Shown piece by piece: positions 44,458-52,723 of a stretch of DNA of 64,000 nucleotides. The stretch lies in NCBI GenBank assembly GCA_002840125.1, contig PGZF01000003.1:186001-250000 (forward strand), written 5' to 3'. The position numbers and the translations under genes were made by a program. Position 1 is the stretch's first letter. The number at the start of each line of letters is the position of its first letter. The notes under the pieces are model-generated. The model saw nothing but the letters and a program-made list of their open reading frames with translations. It was not told where the DNA came from and made no database searches. The DNA comes from Gammaproteobacteria bacterium HGW-Gammaproteobacteria-15. Lineage in GTDB: Bacteria > Pseudomonadota > Gammaproteobacteria > Enterobacterales > Alteromonadaceae.

Positions 44458-45147
44458 TTAACGCGGCACAATACGTAGTTCCAGCTCCTGATAATACAGC
44501 CGGGTTAGGCCTTCATAGCCGGAGTCTGTGCCGATAAACACCCAGATAGTGCCATTGGCATTGCTGGTAAACTGCAGTGGTGTGTTGCCGCCACCGCTCA
44601 CGGTTTTGCTAGCAAAGTTTTGGCCGTCACAGCTTAATTCAGGCGCGGCAACATTGCCGATCACACGGGCCTGGGTACCATCCTGGCTTTGGTTGCCTTT
44701 ATCGACATTTAAATAGTAACCGGCTTGCCTTGGCTCTGCTGCGGCGTAACCAAACTTTAAGTACACCGCCTCGCCTGGCGCGCCGCCTATACCAACACAA
44801 TCTGCGCCGGCATTGGTTAAAAAGCGTACCGAAGCCGACAGCTGATAGCGGGTGGAGGGCTGTAACCCGGTTATCTGCTTTTTAATGTACATAAACAAAT
44901 CGTCACTGCGGTTCATGCCAGCCAGATACAAACCTTTGCCGGAAAAGCCTGTTGGCAGGTCACGCATGCCGCTTTCAAGCTGATAAATGTCAGCGTTGTC
45001 GCTGGGGTAATCAGAAAAGCCCGGCTGCCACTGGTGAGCGCCATGGCGAAAATCATAATAATGTTCCGGCAAGGTGCCGTACTCAATGTCACAACCGATC
45101 AGTAGCAACACGCTACCAGCCAGCAGGGGGAGAGCGCTAATTTTCAT
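44458..45147 (-). CDS. Hypothetical lipoprotein
   Basis: 229 residues from ATG 45147 (GAGGAAC upstream). Lipoprotein signal with LLLIGC. The mature domain has repeated aromatic, beta-rich motifs (GLYLAGMNRSDDLFMYIKK, TRYQLSASVRFL, GTIWVFIGTDSGYEGL). This resembles carbohydrate-binding/jelly-roll folds seen on the cell surface. I cannot name the family with confidence. Confidence 0.65.
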   Translation of the reverse strand: MKISALPLLAGSVLLLIGCDIEYGTLPEHYYDFRHGAHQWQPGFSDYPSDNADIYQLESGMRDLPTGFSGKGLYLAGMNRSDDLFMYIKKQITGLQPSTRYQLSASVRFLTNAGADCVGIGGAPGEAVYLKFGYAAAEPRQAGYYLNVDKGNQSQDGTQARVIGNVAAPELSCDGQNFASKTVSGGGNTPLQFTSNANGTIWVFIGTDSGYEGLTRLYYQELELRIVPR

Positions 45148-45342
45148 CTTGCTGTTCCTCAGCAGTGGTTTAGCTAAGATGTTAGCCCGCATGCCGGGTA
45201 CTAAGTGTAATTGATTGCAACCAAATTGAAGCTAAGTGTTAAGTGTTATAACGTACAGTTCAGAAATACCTGTACGTTGGCCGCGCCAGAGCTTCGCCGC
45301 TATTATGCTGAGTGTTGCACCACTATAAGGATTTTTAACACA

Positions 45343-45930
45343 ATGCTGGATACCAAAGAATTATCTGCCCAAACCTGGCTGGGTCGTCTGGAGCGGTCTG
45401 CTTATGCGCTACCGCTGCTATTTGTGCTGTCGATGGCGGAAACGCTGATTATACCGATACCGATAGAGGCCATTTTAATTCCGTGGATGCTAAGCCAGAA
45501 ACGGCGGCGCTGGAGCATTGCCAGTGTGGCACTGGCCGGCAATATCACTGCGGCAGCGCTGGGGTATTGGCTGGGCGCGCTGGCGATGGAGCAATGGGGT
45601 GACACCTTAATCAGCTTTTTTGGCGGGGCTGAGGCTTATGACAGCTTTGCTGAGGAGATACACAATAACGGCTTTATATCGGTATTGGCGGTAGGCGTTA
45701 CGCCTACGCCTTTGCAAATTGCCATGCTGGCTGCCGGTGCAACAGGCTATTCATTCCTACTGTTTTTACTTGCGGTTGCGCTGTCGCGGTCGGTACGGTA
45801 TTTTGGCCTGGTGCTACTGGTAAATATAGCCGGTGACGCAGCGCTAAAGCTGTGGAAGCGCTATTCGCGGCAGATTGGCGCGGTTTTACTGGTATTGGCT
45901 GGTGTCTGGCTGTGGTTTTTATTTAACTAA
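45343..45930 (+). CDS. DedA/VTT-like membrane protein (YqaA type)
   Basis: 195 residues from ATG 45343 (AAGGA upstream). VTT-domain pattern: SMAETLIIPIPIEAILIPWML re-entrant loop, GNITAAALGYWLGA, and a second re-entrant segment with GVTPTPLQIAMLAAG. The C-terminal helix follows. DedA-like proteins act in lipid carrier and envelope homeostasis; the YqaA branch is less studied. Monocistronic, convergent with the next gene. Confidence 0.8.
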   Translation: MLDTKELSAQTWLGRLERSAYALPLLFVLSMAETLIIPIPIEAILIPWMLSQKRRRWSIASVALAGNITAAALGYWLGALAMEQWGDTLISFFGGAEAYDSFAEEIHNNGFISVLAVGVTPTPLQIAMLAAGATGYSFLLFLLAVALSRSVRYFGLVLLVNIAGDAALKLWKRYSRQIGAVLLVLAGVWLWFLFN

Positions 45931-45948
45931 ACTGGATGGCCGCCATGC

Positions 45949-46458
45949 TTATACGGCGCTTTCACCGCGCAGTTCAAATAAGGTAAGGTACAGGCGCAAA
46001 TCCAGCTCCAGTTGGTGATAGTCTGGCTGCATATGCTGGCAAAGTTTATAAAAGGCTTTGTTGTGGTCTTTTTCGCGTAAGTGCGCTAACTCGTGTACCA
46101 CCACCATTTGCAGCAGCGGCAGGGGTAGCTGTTTTAGTAACGCCGCTACCCTAATCTCATTTTTGCTTTTTAGTTTGCCGCCCTGTACCCGGCTAACCTG
46201 GGTATGGGTACCCAGAGCGTTATTAATAATATGAATTTTGGCATCAAAGATTACTTTGCTTACCGGTTCGCTGCTGCGCAGCCATTGCCGTTTTAGCTCC
46301 TGGGTAAATTCATACAGGGCTTTGTCGGTTTGCACGCTGTGGCTCTGGTTCGGGTAGCGGCGCTGCAAGGTGTTACCTAACTGGTCTTCTGCCAGCAATT
46401 GCCGTACCTGCTGTTGTAGTGTATGGGGATAATGGCGCAGGTAAATCAAATCTTGCAT
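45949..46458 (-). CDS. YgjP-like zinc metallopeptidase (DUF45)
   Basis: 169 residues. The zinc motif HELAHLREKDHNKAFY has HExxH plus a third His, typical of the YgjP/WLM gluzincin family. The SKNEIRVAALLKQLPLPLLQMVVVHELAH block, named as a region, is characteristic. The cellular substrate is unknown. Confidence 0.82.
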   Translation of the reverse strand: MQDLIYLRHYPHTLQQQVRQLLAEDQLGNTLQRRYPNQSHSVQTDKALYEFTQELKRQWLRSSEPVSKVIFDAKIHIINNALGTHTQVSRVQGGKLKSKNEIRVAALLKQLPLPLLQMVVVHELAHLREKDHNKAFYKLCQHMQPDYHQLELDLRLYLTLFELRGESAV

Positions 46459-46543
46459 CGTTAAAGCTCAATTATTGCGTGTTGGGTTTATTAGCGGCAC
46501 TCGCTTTACATCATGGGCTGCAGTGTAGCTAAGTTATGCAGTG

Positions 46544-46987
46544 TTACACCATCAGCGATAAAGCAGTTTGTATTTGTTCATCGCTTAGATCTTGCTGCTG
46601 CATAGCTTTATTCAGGCTTTGTTGAGCGCTGCCAAGGGCGCTGTTTAGCATGCTCAGCTCAGTTTGTAATAGTTTCAGTTTTTCCCGCTGTTGTTCTGAT
46701 TGCAGCCCATCTTGTTTAGCTTTATCTATTTCGGCCTGCTTATCGGCAATTTGCTGCTTAAGATCGCGAATGGTTTTTAATATCTGCTTAATAGTATCCG
46801 GCAGGTTGCTGTCATCAATATCTTTATTTTTCTCTGCTTGTTTAGCTTTGGTTTTGCCCAGCTCTGACAAGCTGACATAAGCACCTGGCATAGTGCTGTT
46901 ATTGGTAGCTGTGCGGGTGGCTGCCGTTTGTTGGGGCAGGTTGAGTTTTAAGCTGGCAGGCTGGGGCTGCAGAGTATTAATTTGCAT
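46544..46987 (-). CDS. Hypothetical coiled-coil protein
   Basis: 147 residues from ATG 46987 (MQINTLQPQPASLKL). A Thr/Asn-rich N-terminal third precedes a long Gln/Lys/Glu coiled coil (DLKQQIADKQAEIDKAK, then QREKLKLLQTELSMLNSAL). No signal peptide or membrane span. Resembles small FlxA-like or secretion-accessory coiled-coil proteins, but I cannot assign one. Confidence 0.6.
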   Translation of the reverse strand: MQINTLQPQPASLKLNLPQQTAATRTATNNSTMPGAYVSLSELGKTKAKQAEKNKDIDDSNLPDTIKQILKTIRDLKQQIADKQAEIDKAKQDGLQSEQQREKLKLLQTELSMLNSALGSAQQSLNKAMQQQDLSDEQIQTALSLMV

Positions 46988-47071
46988 AAAGGCAGGCGGC
47001 TTAAGGTATCGGTGCCGCTGTATCGGCAACCAGCGGGAAAACTTTAATGCCGCACAACAAAAAAGCGGTTT

Positions 47072-47374
47072 TTAGTAGCCTTCAGCGCCTTCTTCATAAC
47101 AAATACGCAGGCCGTTTTCCATCGTACAGCGTACTTTTGGCTTGTTTTGCTCAGGGGTCAGTACATCTTTAATTTTTTTCACAATGGCAATATCTGCTTC
47201 CAGGCCAATTTGGCTAAGCGTGCTAATACGTTCTTTACCTGAGCCTTGTTCCATTATTGGCCGGTGTTTCTCAGCTTTGTTTTCGGCTGCCCCATCTGCA
47301 ATCATACCGAACACAGTGCAGCCGTTCAGAGTTACTAGCAAAATAACTGTGGCCAGGCGTTTCATCAGGCGCAT
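47072..47374 (-). CDS. Small hypothetical lipoprotein
   Basis: 100 residues with leader MKRLATVILLVTLNGC ending in a lipobox-like LNGC; two possible Met starts three codons apart. The mature part is charged and ends with two Cys (RCTMENGLRICYEE) that could pair. No family recognised. Confidence 0.65.
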   Translation of the reverse strand: MRLMKRLATVILLVTLNGCTVFGMIADGAAENKAEKHRPIMEQGSGKERISTLSQIGLEADIAIVKKIKDVLTPEQNKPKVRCTMENGLRICYEEGAEGY

Positions 47375-47523
47375 ATAAAACTCTTATTGGGGCATGGTTT
47401 GGTGGATGCAGGATTTTTACATGTTCAGCTATGAAAATAAACATCAATGAAATTTATTTCCGCTGTTTAACGGGCTGTTATACAACCCCTGAAGTTGTAC
47501 AGGTAACTTCAGGGGGGCAGATG

Positions 47524-48039
47524 TTATACCAGTGAATAGGGCTGGCCGTCTTTGCAGGTGAACTGCTTATTACCTTTGTGGGCGCAGCTAACCTGGCGGC
47601 CGGTTACCATGCTAAACCAGACACAATCCGGCTCAGAGGTTTGTAGCTGAATATCGTCAATGCTGGCTTTATCCTGACAGCCGTTAATGCCGCTGCGGTT
47701 TAAAATAAGCTCGACGTGGCGGCCGTTATTGTTCAGCACGATAGAACAGGGCGCTTCACGGTGGCCACTTAACGCAACAAACTGCGCCGGGGTTTGCAAA
47801 CCGCTGGTGCTGCCGTCGGCAAAAAATGCCAGCAACTGCTGGTAGTACACTACGTAGCTGCATACATCTTTATGCGAGCCTTGCTGCAGCGGGAAGGTTT
47901 TGTCTAAAAAGCCTTTTGAGTAATCCATTACCTGTTTGACATGGCGCTGGTTCAGCTCGTTAATCACGCTTAGTTCAGTCGCCATCCAGGCGGTATGGCT
48001 TGGTGATGGAGTGCTGTGGTGTTGGGCCAGTGTAGTCAT
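47524..48039 (-). CDS. Hypothetical protein, divergent from the DUF3612 regulator
   Basis: 171 residues, no signal peptide, GAGG site upstream of ATG 48039. Five Cys spread through the C-terminal half (CSYVVYY, APCSIV, NGCQDK, PDCVWF, SCAHKG). The LSGHREAPCSIVLNNNGRHVELIL block looks conserved but I do not know the family. It is divergent from the DUF3612-type regulator; the gap holds a large palindromic element. Confidence 0.55.
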   Translation of the reverse strand: MTTLAQHHSTPSPSHTAWMATELSVINELNQRHVKQVMDYSKGFLDKTFPLQQGSHKDVCSYVVYYQQLLAFFADGSTSGLQTPAQFVALSGHREAPCSIVLNNNGRHVELILNRSGINGCQDKASIDDIQLQTSEPDCVWFSMVTGRQVSCAHKGNKQFTCKDGQPYSLV

Positions 48040-48090
48040 GATGTCATCCTCGTCTCTTGTAATCAGGTACAGTATTTAGCTTTCGTAACC

Positions 48091-48252
48091 GATGCTCAGA
48101 TGCCGCCATGCCCGGTGCCGCGGGGTTTCGGGCTATCCGGCCCTCAACCTGGCGGACCTGCTGCGCAGGCCACATTCGTTCCGGACGAATGTGTTGCCCG
48201 CCTTCGCTAATGCGAAAAAGGTCGGCACCTTTGCTGTCAGCATCTGAGCATC
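48091..48252. repeat. Large nested palindromic element (copy A)
   Basis: Outer arms GATGCTCAGATG (48091-48102) and CATCTGAGCATC (48241-48252) are a perfect 12-bp inverted repeat. Inside, CACATTCG-TTCCGGA-CGAATGTG (48171-48193) forms the central hairpin. Other short complementary blocks (GGTGCCG/CGGCACC) lie between. The central core matches copy C at 20 of 23 positions by hand alignment. Confidence 0.75.
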
Positions 48253-48322
48253 TACCAATCTGGCATTGAATGTCAGACCAGTTGCTATCGGTTAAAAACT
48301 AGTCTAGGCTAAAAATCAGAAT

Positions 48323-48359
48323 AATTTCACAATAAAAATTTTACAGTGTGAATTTTACA
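48323..48359 (+). promoter_or_regulatory. Three 14-bp-phased direct repeats before the DUF3612 regulator
   Basis: AATTTCACA (48323-48331), AATTTTACA (48337-48345) and AATTTTACA (48351-48359) are spaced exactly 14 bp apart. The last ends 2 bp before the ATG. No Shine-Dalgarno sequence is present. Likely autoregulatory operator array of the XRE-type protein encoded downstream. Confidence 0.6.
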
Positions 48360-48361
48360 AA

Positions 48362-49873
48362 ATGAAAGCAAACAAAAGCCTGCTCAGAAAGTCGCATTTT
48401 CTCGGAACCAAGATCCGAAACCTGAGAAAACGCAATAACTTAACTATGGAAGATTTGTCCACCCGCTGTATCAGGGTGAACGCGGAACAGGCGCCCTCGG
48501 TGTCTTACCTGTCGATGATTGAACGCGGCAAGCGGGTGCCTGGCATTGAAATGCTTGAAGTGATAGCCGAAGTTTTTCAAAAAGACATCGACTGGTTTCT
48601 TGATGGCGAAGACGATGGCCAGGATTTAACACCACAAAAAGGCAGCCGTGGCGGGATCAGTGGTATGGCGCTGGAACCGGGTTTTTTGTTTTCCAATGAT
48701 ATTTTGCAAATTGCTATTCCGGAGATGCTGTCGCAAACCGGCACCAGCGGTAAACAGTTCGCCCAGTTGCTTATTCGCGCGCATCAGGAGCATCATCAAA
48801 ACCATTTCCCCGAGCTGGAGCGCGCAGCCGAAGACGTCGGTCAAAAACGGATGCCGCTTGGCGTGGACGAATTGCTGGCGATTGTAAAACAGCTTGGGCT
48901 GCAAATACGCTGGTATGACGAAACACCAAAAGAGTTGCTGGATGAGCTGGGCGTATTGTCAAAAAATGTCTCTACGTCGTTTTTTACCCCGCCCAATACC
49001 TTGCACTTAAACAGCTTGCTACAACAATTTCCTACGCGGTTAAAGTATGAGCTGGCAGTGCATATTGGCCATGCCGTGCTGCACAATAAAGACGGCGTTA
49101 AAAGCAGCATGACAGTGGGCGGTGCGCATGACGATGAGCTGTCCAGCTCTACTGCCGTGCAGCCGCAGGATATATTGCACGCCTGGCGTGATTTTGAATC
49201 GAGCTTTTTTGCCGGCGCGCTACTTTGCCCCAAATTACCGTTTCGCCAGTTGCTGGACCGCCACGGTTATGAGATCAGCACGCATCAGCAAGCCGGAGTA
49301 TCGGCGTCGGTGGCAATGCGCCGTATGACGGCGGTGTCGCCCTATACGCACTGGCATTATTTTGATGCCTACACGCCGGGTAAACTCAAAGCGGTGTATC
49401 GCGGCAATGGTATACCGCTGCCGTGGGGCAATATGCGTCAGGTAGAAGACCCATGTCAGCACTGGGCGGTGTTTCGGATGTTTGATGTTGAAGGTGTAGC
49501 CAGCAGCGCGCAGTTGTCGTTGCTGGATGTAAACGGCGCGCCGCGTATTTACTGCTGCGAGTCAACTAAAGTAAGTGATTTGGCCGGTAATACCCATGTG
49601 TTGTGTGCCGGTATCGACTTAAACCCGGCTTTGCTGGCGCAAGGCGTTGATGCCGATACGATGGCGGCGGAGTTAAAACAGCTGTGCGTTGGCAGCAGCG
49701 GTGGGGCTAAAGTGCCGAAAGGTATTCAAACCGCGCTGACCAGTGTGGCGAATATTCTGAATATTAACTGGGTGGCCCGCAGCTTACAAAAACCGGTGCA
49801 GCTGATTTGCGCCCGCGGTAATAGCTGCCCGCGCAGCCCGGGCTGTTATCAGTGTGAACGTGCGAGTGAATAA
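48362..49873 (+). CDS. XRE-family transcriptional regulator with DUF3612
   Basis: 503 residues. N-terminal Cro/C1 helix-turn-helix (about 14-75: GTKIRNLRKRNNLTMEDLS ... SYLSMIERGKRVPGIEMLE), then a long C-terminal domain with HAVLHNKDG-like and Cys-rich segments. The C-terminal CARGNSCPRSPGCYQCERASE has four Cys, likely metal or redox sensing. This matches the ScfR/RamB-like regulators with DUF3612, which in Vibrio and Shewanella sit by glyoxylate-cycle genes; no such gene is next to it here. Starts at ATG 48362 despite lacking a ribosome binding site, since any later Met would cut the HTH. Confidence 0.82.
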   Translation: MKANKSLLRKSHFLGTKIRNLRKRNNLTMEDLSTRCIRVNAEQAPSVSYLSMIERGKRVPGIEMLEVIAEVFQKDIDWFLDGEDDGQDLTPQKGSRGGISGMALEPGFLFSNDILQIAIPEMLSQTGTSGKQFAQLLIRAHQEHHQNHFPELERAAEDVGQKRMPLGVDELLAIVKQLGLQIRWYDETPKELLDELGVLSKNVSTSFFTPPNTLHLNSLLQQFPTRLKYELAVHIGHAVLHNKDGVKSSMTVGGAHDDELSSSTAVQPQDILHAWRDFESSFFAGALLCPKLPFRQLLDRHGYEISTHQQAGVSASVAMRRMTAVSPYTHWHYFDAYTPGKLKAVYRGNGIPLPWGNMRQVEDPCQHWAVFRMFDVEGVASSAQLSLLDVNGAPRIYCCESTKVSDLAGNTHVLCAGIDLNPALLAQGVDADTMAAELKQLCVGSSGGAKVPKGIQTALTSVANILNINWVARSLQKPVQLICARGNSCPRSPGCYQCERASE

Positions 49874-49887
49874 CTGCAGCGAGAATT

Positions 49888-50045
49888 GGTTTGCCCTAAG
49901 CCAACCGTTGAAGCCCCGGACGGGCTGACAAATTCGCCAGGAGCGAATTTGAACAGCTATGCTGGCCCGAAGGGTAAACTTCATGGATGAAGTTTATAAT
50001 CGAGCCCCCAGGGAGGGGTTTACGGCGTGTTGGCGTGGGCAAACC
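49888..50045. repeat. Large nested palindromic element (copy B)
   Basis: Outer arms GGTTTGCCC (49888-49896) and GGGCAAACC (50037-50045), with complementarity extending inward (GCCAAC/GTTGGC). Central hairpin CAAATTCGC-CAGGA-GCGAATTTG (49929-49951). Next to it TAAACTTCAT-GG-ATGAAGTTTA (49975-49996) forms another perfect stem. Read on the minus strand, the centre matches copy C at 21 of 23 positions. It fills the gap between the convergent regulator and GDYXXLXY genes. Confidence 0.78.
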
Positions 50046-50071
50046 GGTTGGACCTTCGGAGAAATTATGCT

Positions 50072-50566
50072 TCAGCGGTTATTTTCTCCCAATAACTGCA
50101 AATTTTCATCCAATAGGCCTACCAGTAATGCCTTGCCGTTGGCATCTACGCGGAACTGGCCATAAGGTGCCTGTTCATACTGTGCGCCCGTACCTTCAGT
50201 AAAGAAGAACGCATTCGGGCCAACACTGATAATACCGTCGCGCCAGCGCAGCAATACTGCAACCAGCTGCGGCTCTTGCGGCAGGCTGTTGCTCAGGCTG
50301 TGTAAACTGGCCCGTTGTTCGGCATCGACACTTAACCAGGCGTATTTGTATTGCGCGGCATCTTCGGGTAGTTCACGGTCAATGGCGTAGGCCAGTGCCA
50401 TATAATCACCCTGCATAATTGAGCGTGGGTCCAGCGGTGCCAGCGCAATATTAACCACCCGGCCGGTTCTTAATGTTTGCTCAAACTGCCAGATAGCAAA
50501 ACCTGCTGTGGCAAGAATGAATAGCAAAGCCGCCGCAATAGCCCGGCGTTGTAGTGCAATGCTCAT
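50072..50566 (-). CDS. GDYXXLXY-domain protein
   Basis: 164 residues: one N-terminal membrane span (AAALLFILATAGFAIWQF) and a periplasmic domain carrying the name motif GDYMALAY at about 53-60. The domain is routinely encoded after DUF2157 and DUF4401 membrane proteins, as here. Function of the three-protein set is unknown. Overlaps the upstream gene by 4 bp. Confidence 0.88.
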   Translation of the reverse strand: MSIALQRRAIAAALLFILATAGFAIWQFEQTLRTGRVVNIALAPLDPRSIMQGDYMALAYAIDRELPEDAAQYKYAWLSVDAEQRASLHSLSNSLPQEPQLVAVLLRWRDGIISVGPNAFFFTEGTGAQYEQAPYGQFRVDANGKALLVGLLDENLQLLGENNR

Positions 50567-51603
50567 ACAAGTCTCCGCTGATAGCGCTGTAACAATAACC
50601 AGGCCGCCAGCAGCGTTACACCGCTAAGGGCTAAAATGCCGGATTTATGTAATAAATTAAGCTGTAAACTGTAGTAAAACTGGCTGATGGCCAACAACAT
50701 GCTAAGCAGACATAACGCATACCAATTTCTGCTGCAGCCATAAAAACACGCCAGCATTAAAGCTGTGCTCACCAGTAAACCGGAAGCCGGGTACAGTAAA
50801 ATACATAGTACAACGGTGATGGTAAGCAGTGTCAGACGGCTGGGTACTGTTGCCAGCCGGCTTAGCCAGAATACGGTTGAAATTAATAATACACTGCCAA
50901 GTGCGCTATACAGCGCCCGGGCCATATCCAGCCTGTTATCCAGCCAGTAACCGGCGTCCAGCCACAATAGACATTGGCCGAATAATGTTAGCGCCAGCGC
51001 TGCCAGAGTTATCACTTCCAGCAGGCTTTTAATGGTAGCCGCCTGAGCCAAGCCGGCCCACTTTAACCGACTGCACCATAACAGTGCGGCGGTAATCGCC
51101 AGCAGGCTGCTGACAACCGCAAGCAGCGGGGCGGAACTGATCAGCGATAACAGGCATAACAACGCTATGCTAAGGCTGGCACGCTGATGCAGTTGGTTTA
51201 GCGGGCTTAACAGCAGCAAGATGCTGATAACCGCACAAGCATAGCGCGCGGTTTCATCGTTTGAACCTGCCATGTCGTAAATAACGTATACCAGCAAACC
51301 CTGGCCTGCCAGCGCAATTGCTACCGCCATTTGCTGTAAAAACTCTTGCTTGCGGCTTGTCAGCCAGATTGCTGCAGCCAGCAAAGCAACGGCGGCTACA
51401 GTGCGCACCGGGTTATTATCGGCCAATGCCAGTAAAGGGCCTAAAAAAGAGCCGATGATAAGAACAGACGCTATCCAGGCGGCAATGCCAAGCAAAATTT
51501 GCAGCCACCAGGGGCTGGCCGCTGTCTGTAATTGCTGCGCTTTAGCGGCATCAATAATACCGGCGTGCTGCAGTTGTGTACTCAGTGCCGTATGGTTGCT
51601 CAT
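50563..51603 (-). CDS. DUF4401 membrane protein
   Basis: 346 residues with about ten membrane spans, beginning with LQHAGIIDAAKAQQLQ, a short soluble head typical of the family. Middle gene of the DUF2157-DUF4401-GDYXXLXY operon with 4-bp overlaps on both sides. Confidence 0.88.
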   Translation of the reverse strand: MSNHTALSTQLQHAGIIDAAKAQQLQTAASPWWLQILLGIAAWIASVLIIGSFLGPLLALADNNPVRTVAAVALLAAAIWLTSRKQEFLQQMAVAIALAGQGLLVYVIYDMAGSNDETARYACAVISILLLLSPLNQLHQRASLSIALLCLLSLISSAPLLAVVSSLLAITAALLWCSRLKWAGLAQAATIKSLLEVITLAALALTLFGQCLLWLDAGYWLDNRLDMARALYSALGSVLLISTVFWLSRLATVPSRLTLLTITVVLCILLYPASGLLVSTALMLACFYGCSRNWYALCLLSMLLAISQFYYSLQLNLLHKSGILALSGVTLLAAWLLLQRYQRRLV

Positions 51604-52574
51604 GCTGTTTTCCCTACTGCGGTTTGTTGTAACTTTTTCAGCCAGATAACAGCAGCAACGCTGCTGCCAATAACAAACAGTGCTAACAAATTCATGGCAA
51701 AAAAGTCATCAGCATGTTCCAGCAGGCTTGCCAGCATTGAGGTTGCCACGGTAATTGCGCTAAAGGCCAGTAAAGCCAGGATCAGCACATCACGGCGCTG
51801 GCGCCAGTACCACAGTGCCAGCACAGCGGTTAGTGGCAGATACACCAGCAAATTAGGCTGGTAGCTGTTGTCCCAGGTGCCGATAGCTGCACCGTAAGTT
51901 AACGGGGCTATTAATATCAGCGCAGCAAGACGAACCAGCGTTTGATTGGCCTGAACCCCCAGCCGGGGCAGGGCAAACTCGGCAAATAGCATCATTACCA
52001 GATTCGCCAGCGCCAGATTTAGTATCATTGGCGGGCTTGCCAGCAGCCAGAAAAACTCAGACTGAGTGCTCAGATAGCGGCCAAGCGCGAGTTCCAGCAC
52101 CACAAACCAGAGTAAATAACAGGCCCGGCTTTTAGATAACAGCACCAGCGGCGTAATAAGGGCCGCCCAACCGGCAAAGAGCTGCCAGATATCTGCACCG
52201 GTTTGGTAAGTCTGGCCAATCAATGCCAGTAAGGCACCGGTCAGTATGGCAGCCCCTAATAACGCCGCACGCTGCACCAGGCTGGCAGGTATGCTGCGTA
52301 TAGCCACAACGCCGGATAGCACCAGCGCACCGGCGGCCAGGGCAAACTTAGTAAAGTAATGCATAAACGGCCAGTTATGCGCGAGGAAAAAAATTAGCGC
52401 CGCGCCCAGCAGTACCACAGTGCCAAATAACAAAATAAGGTTAGCCTGCGCCAACCACAGGCCTGCAGCAGGCTGCAGCGGAAATTGCCCACTGGCCTGG
52501 CGCAGCTGCTCAGCGCTAAGCTGGCGCTGTTCGTGCCATTGCAGTAATTGGTTAGCGTGTTGCAATTTGTCCAT
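51600..52574 (-). CDS. DUF2157 membrane protein
   Basis: 324 residues with an N-terminal soluble helix pair (LLQWHEQRQLSAEQLRQASG) and about nine membrane spans. First gene of the three-gene operon. In E. coli-type relatives such operons are stress- or envelope-linked, but no mechanism is known. Confidence 0.88.
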   Translation of the reverse strand: MDKLQHANQLLQWHEQRQLSAEQLRQASGQFPLQPAAGLWLAQANLILLFGTVVLLGAALIFFLAHNWPFMHYFTKFALAAGALVLSGVVAIRSIPASLVQRAALLGAAILTGALLALIGQTYQTGADIWQLFAGWAALITPLVLLSKSRACYLLWFVVLELALGRYLSTQSEFFWLLASPPMILNLALANLVMMLFAEFALPRLGVQANQTLVRLAALILIAPLTYGAAIGTWDNSYQPNLLVYLPLTAVLALWYWRQRRDVLILALLAFSAITVATSMLASLLEHADDFFAMNLLALFVIGSSVAAVIWLKKLQQTAVGKTA

Positions 52575-52723
52575 ACGATTATTTTCTCAGGCGGTTTATT
52601 GGTTAGCATCATAGCGTTTTTATAACTTGTTACAACTTCGTAGCAGCGCTGGTTTGGCATCAGTTATACAACGGAGTAGTATAAAGCGGCGTAATAATAA
52701 GTAACCCCATCAGGATAACAACA

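Noticed and set aside
49959-50202. Two small plus-strand open frames
   Set aside because: They cross palindromic element B and run antisense to the GDYXXLXY gene; no domain and no conserved features.
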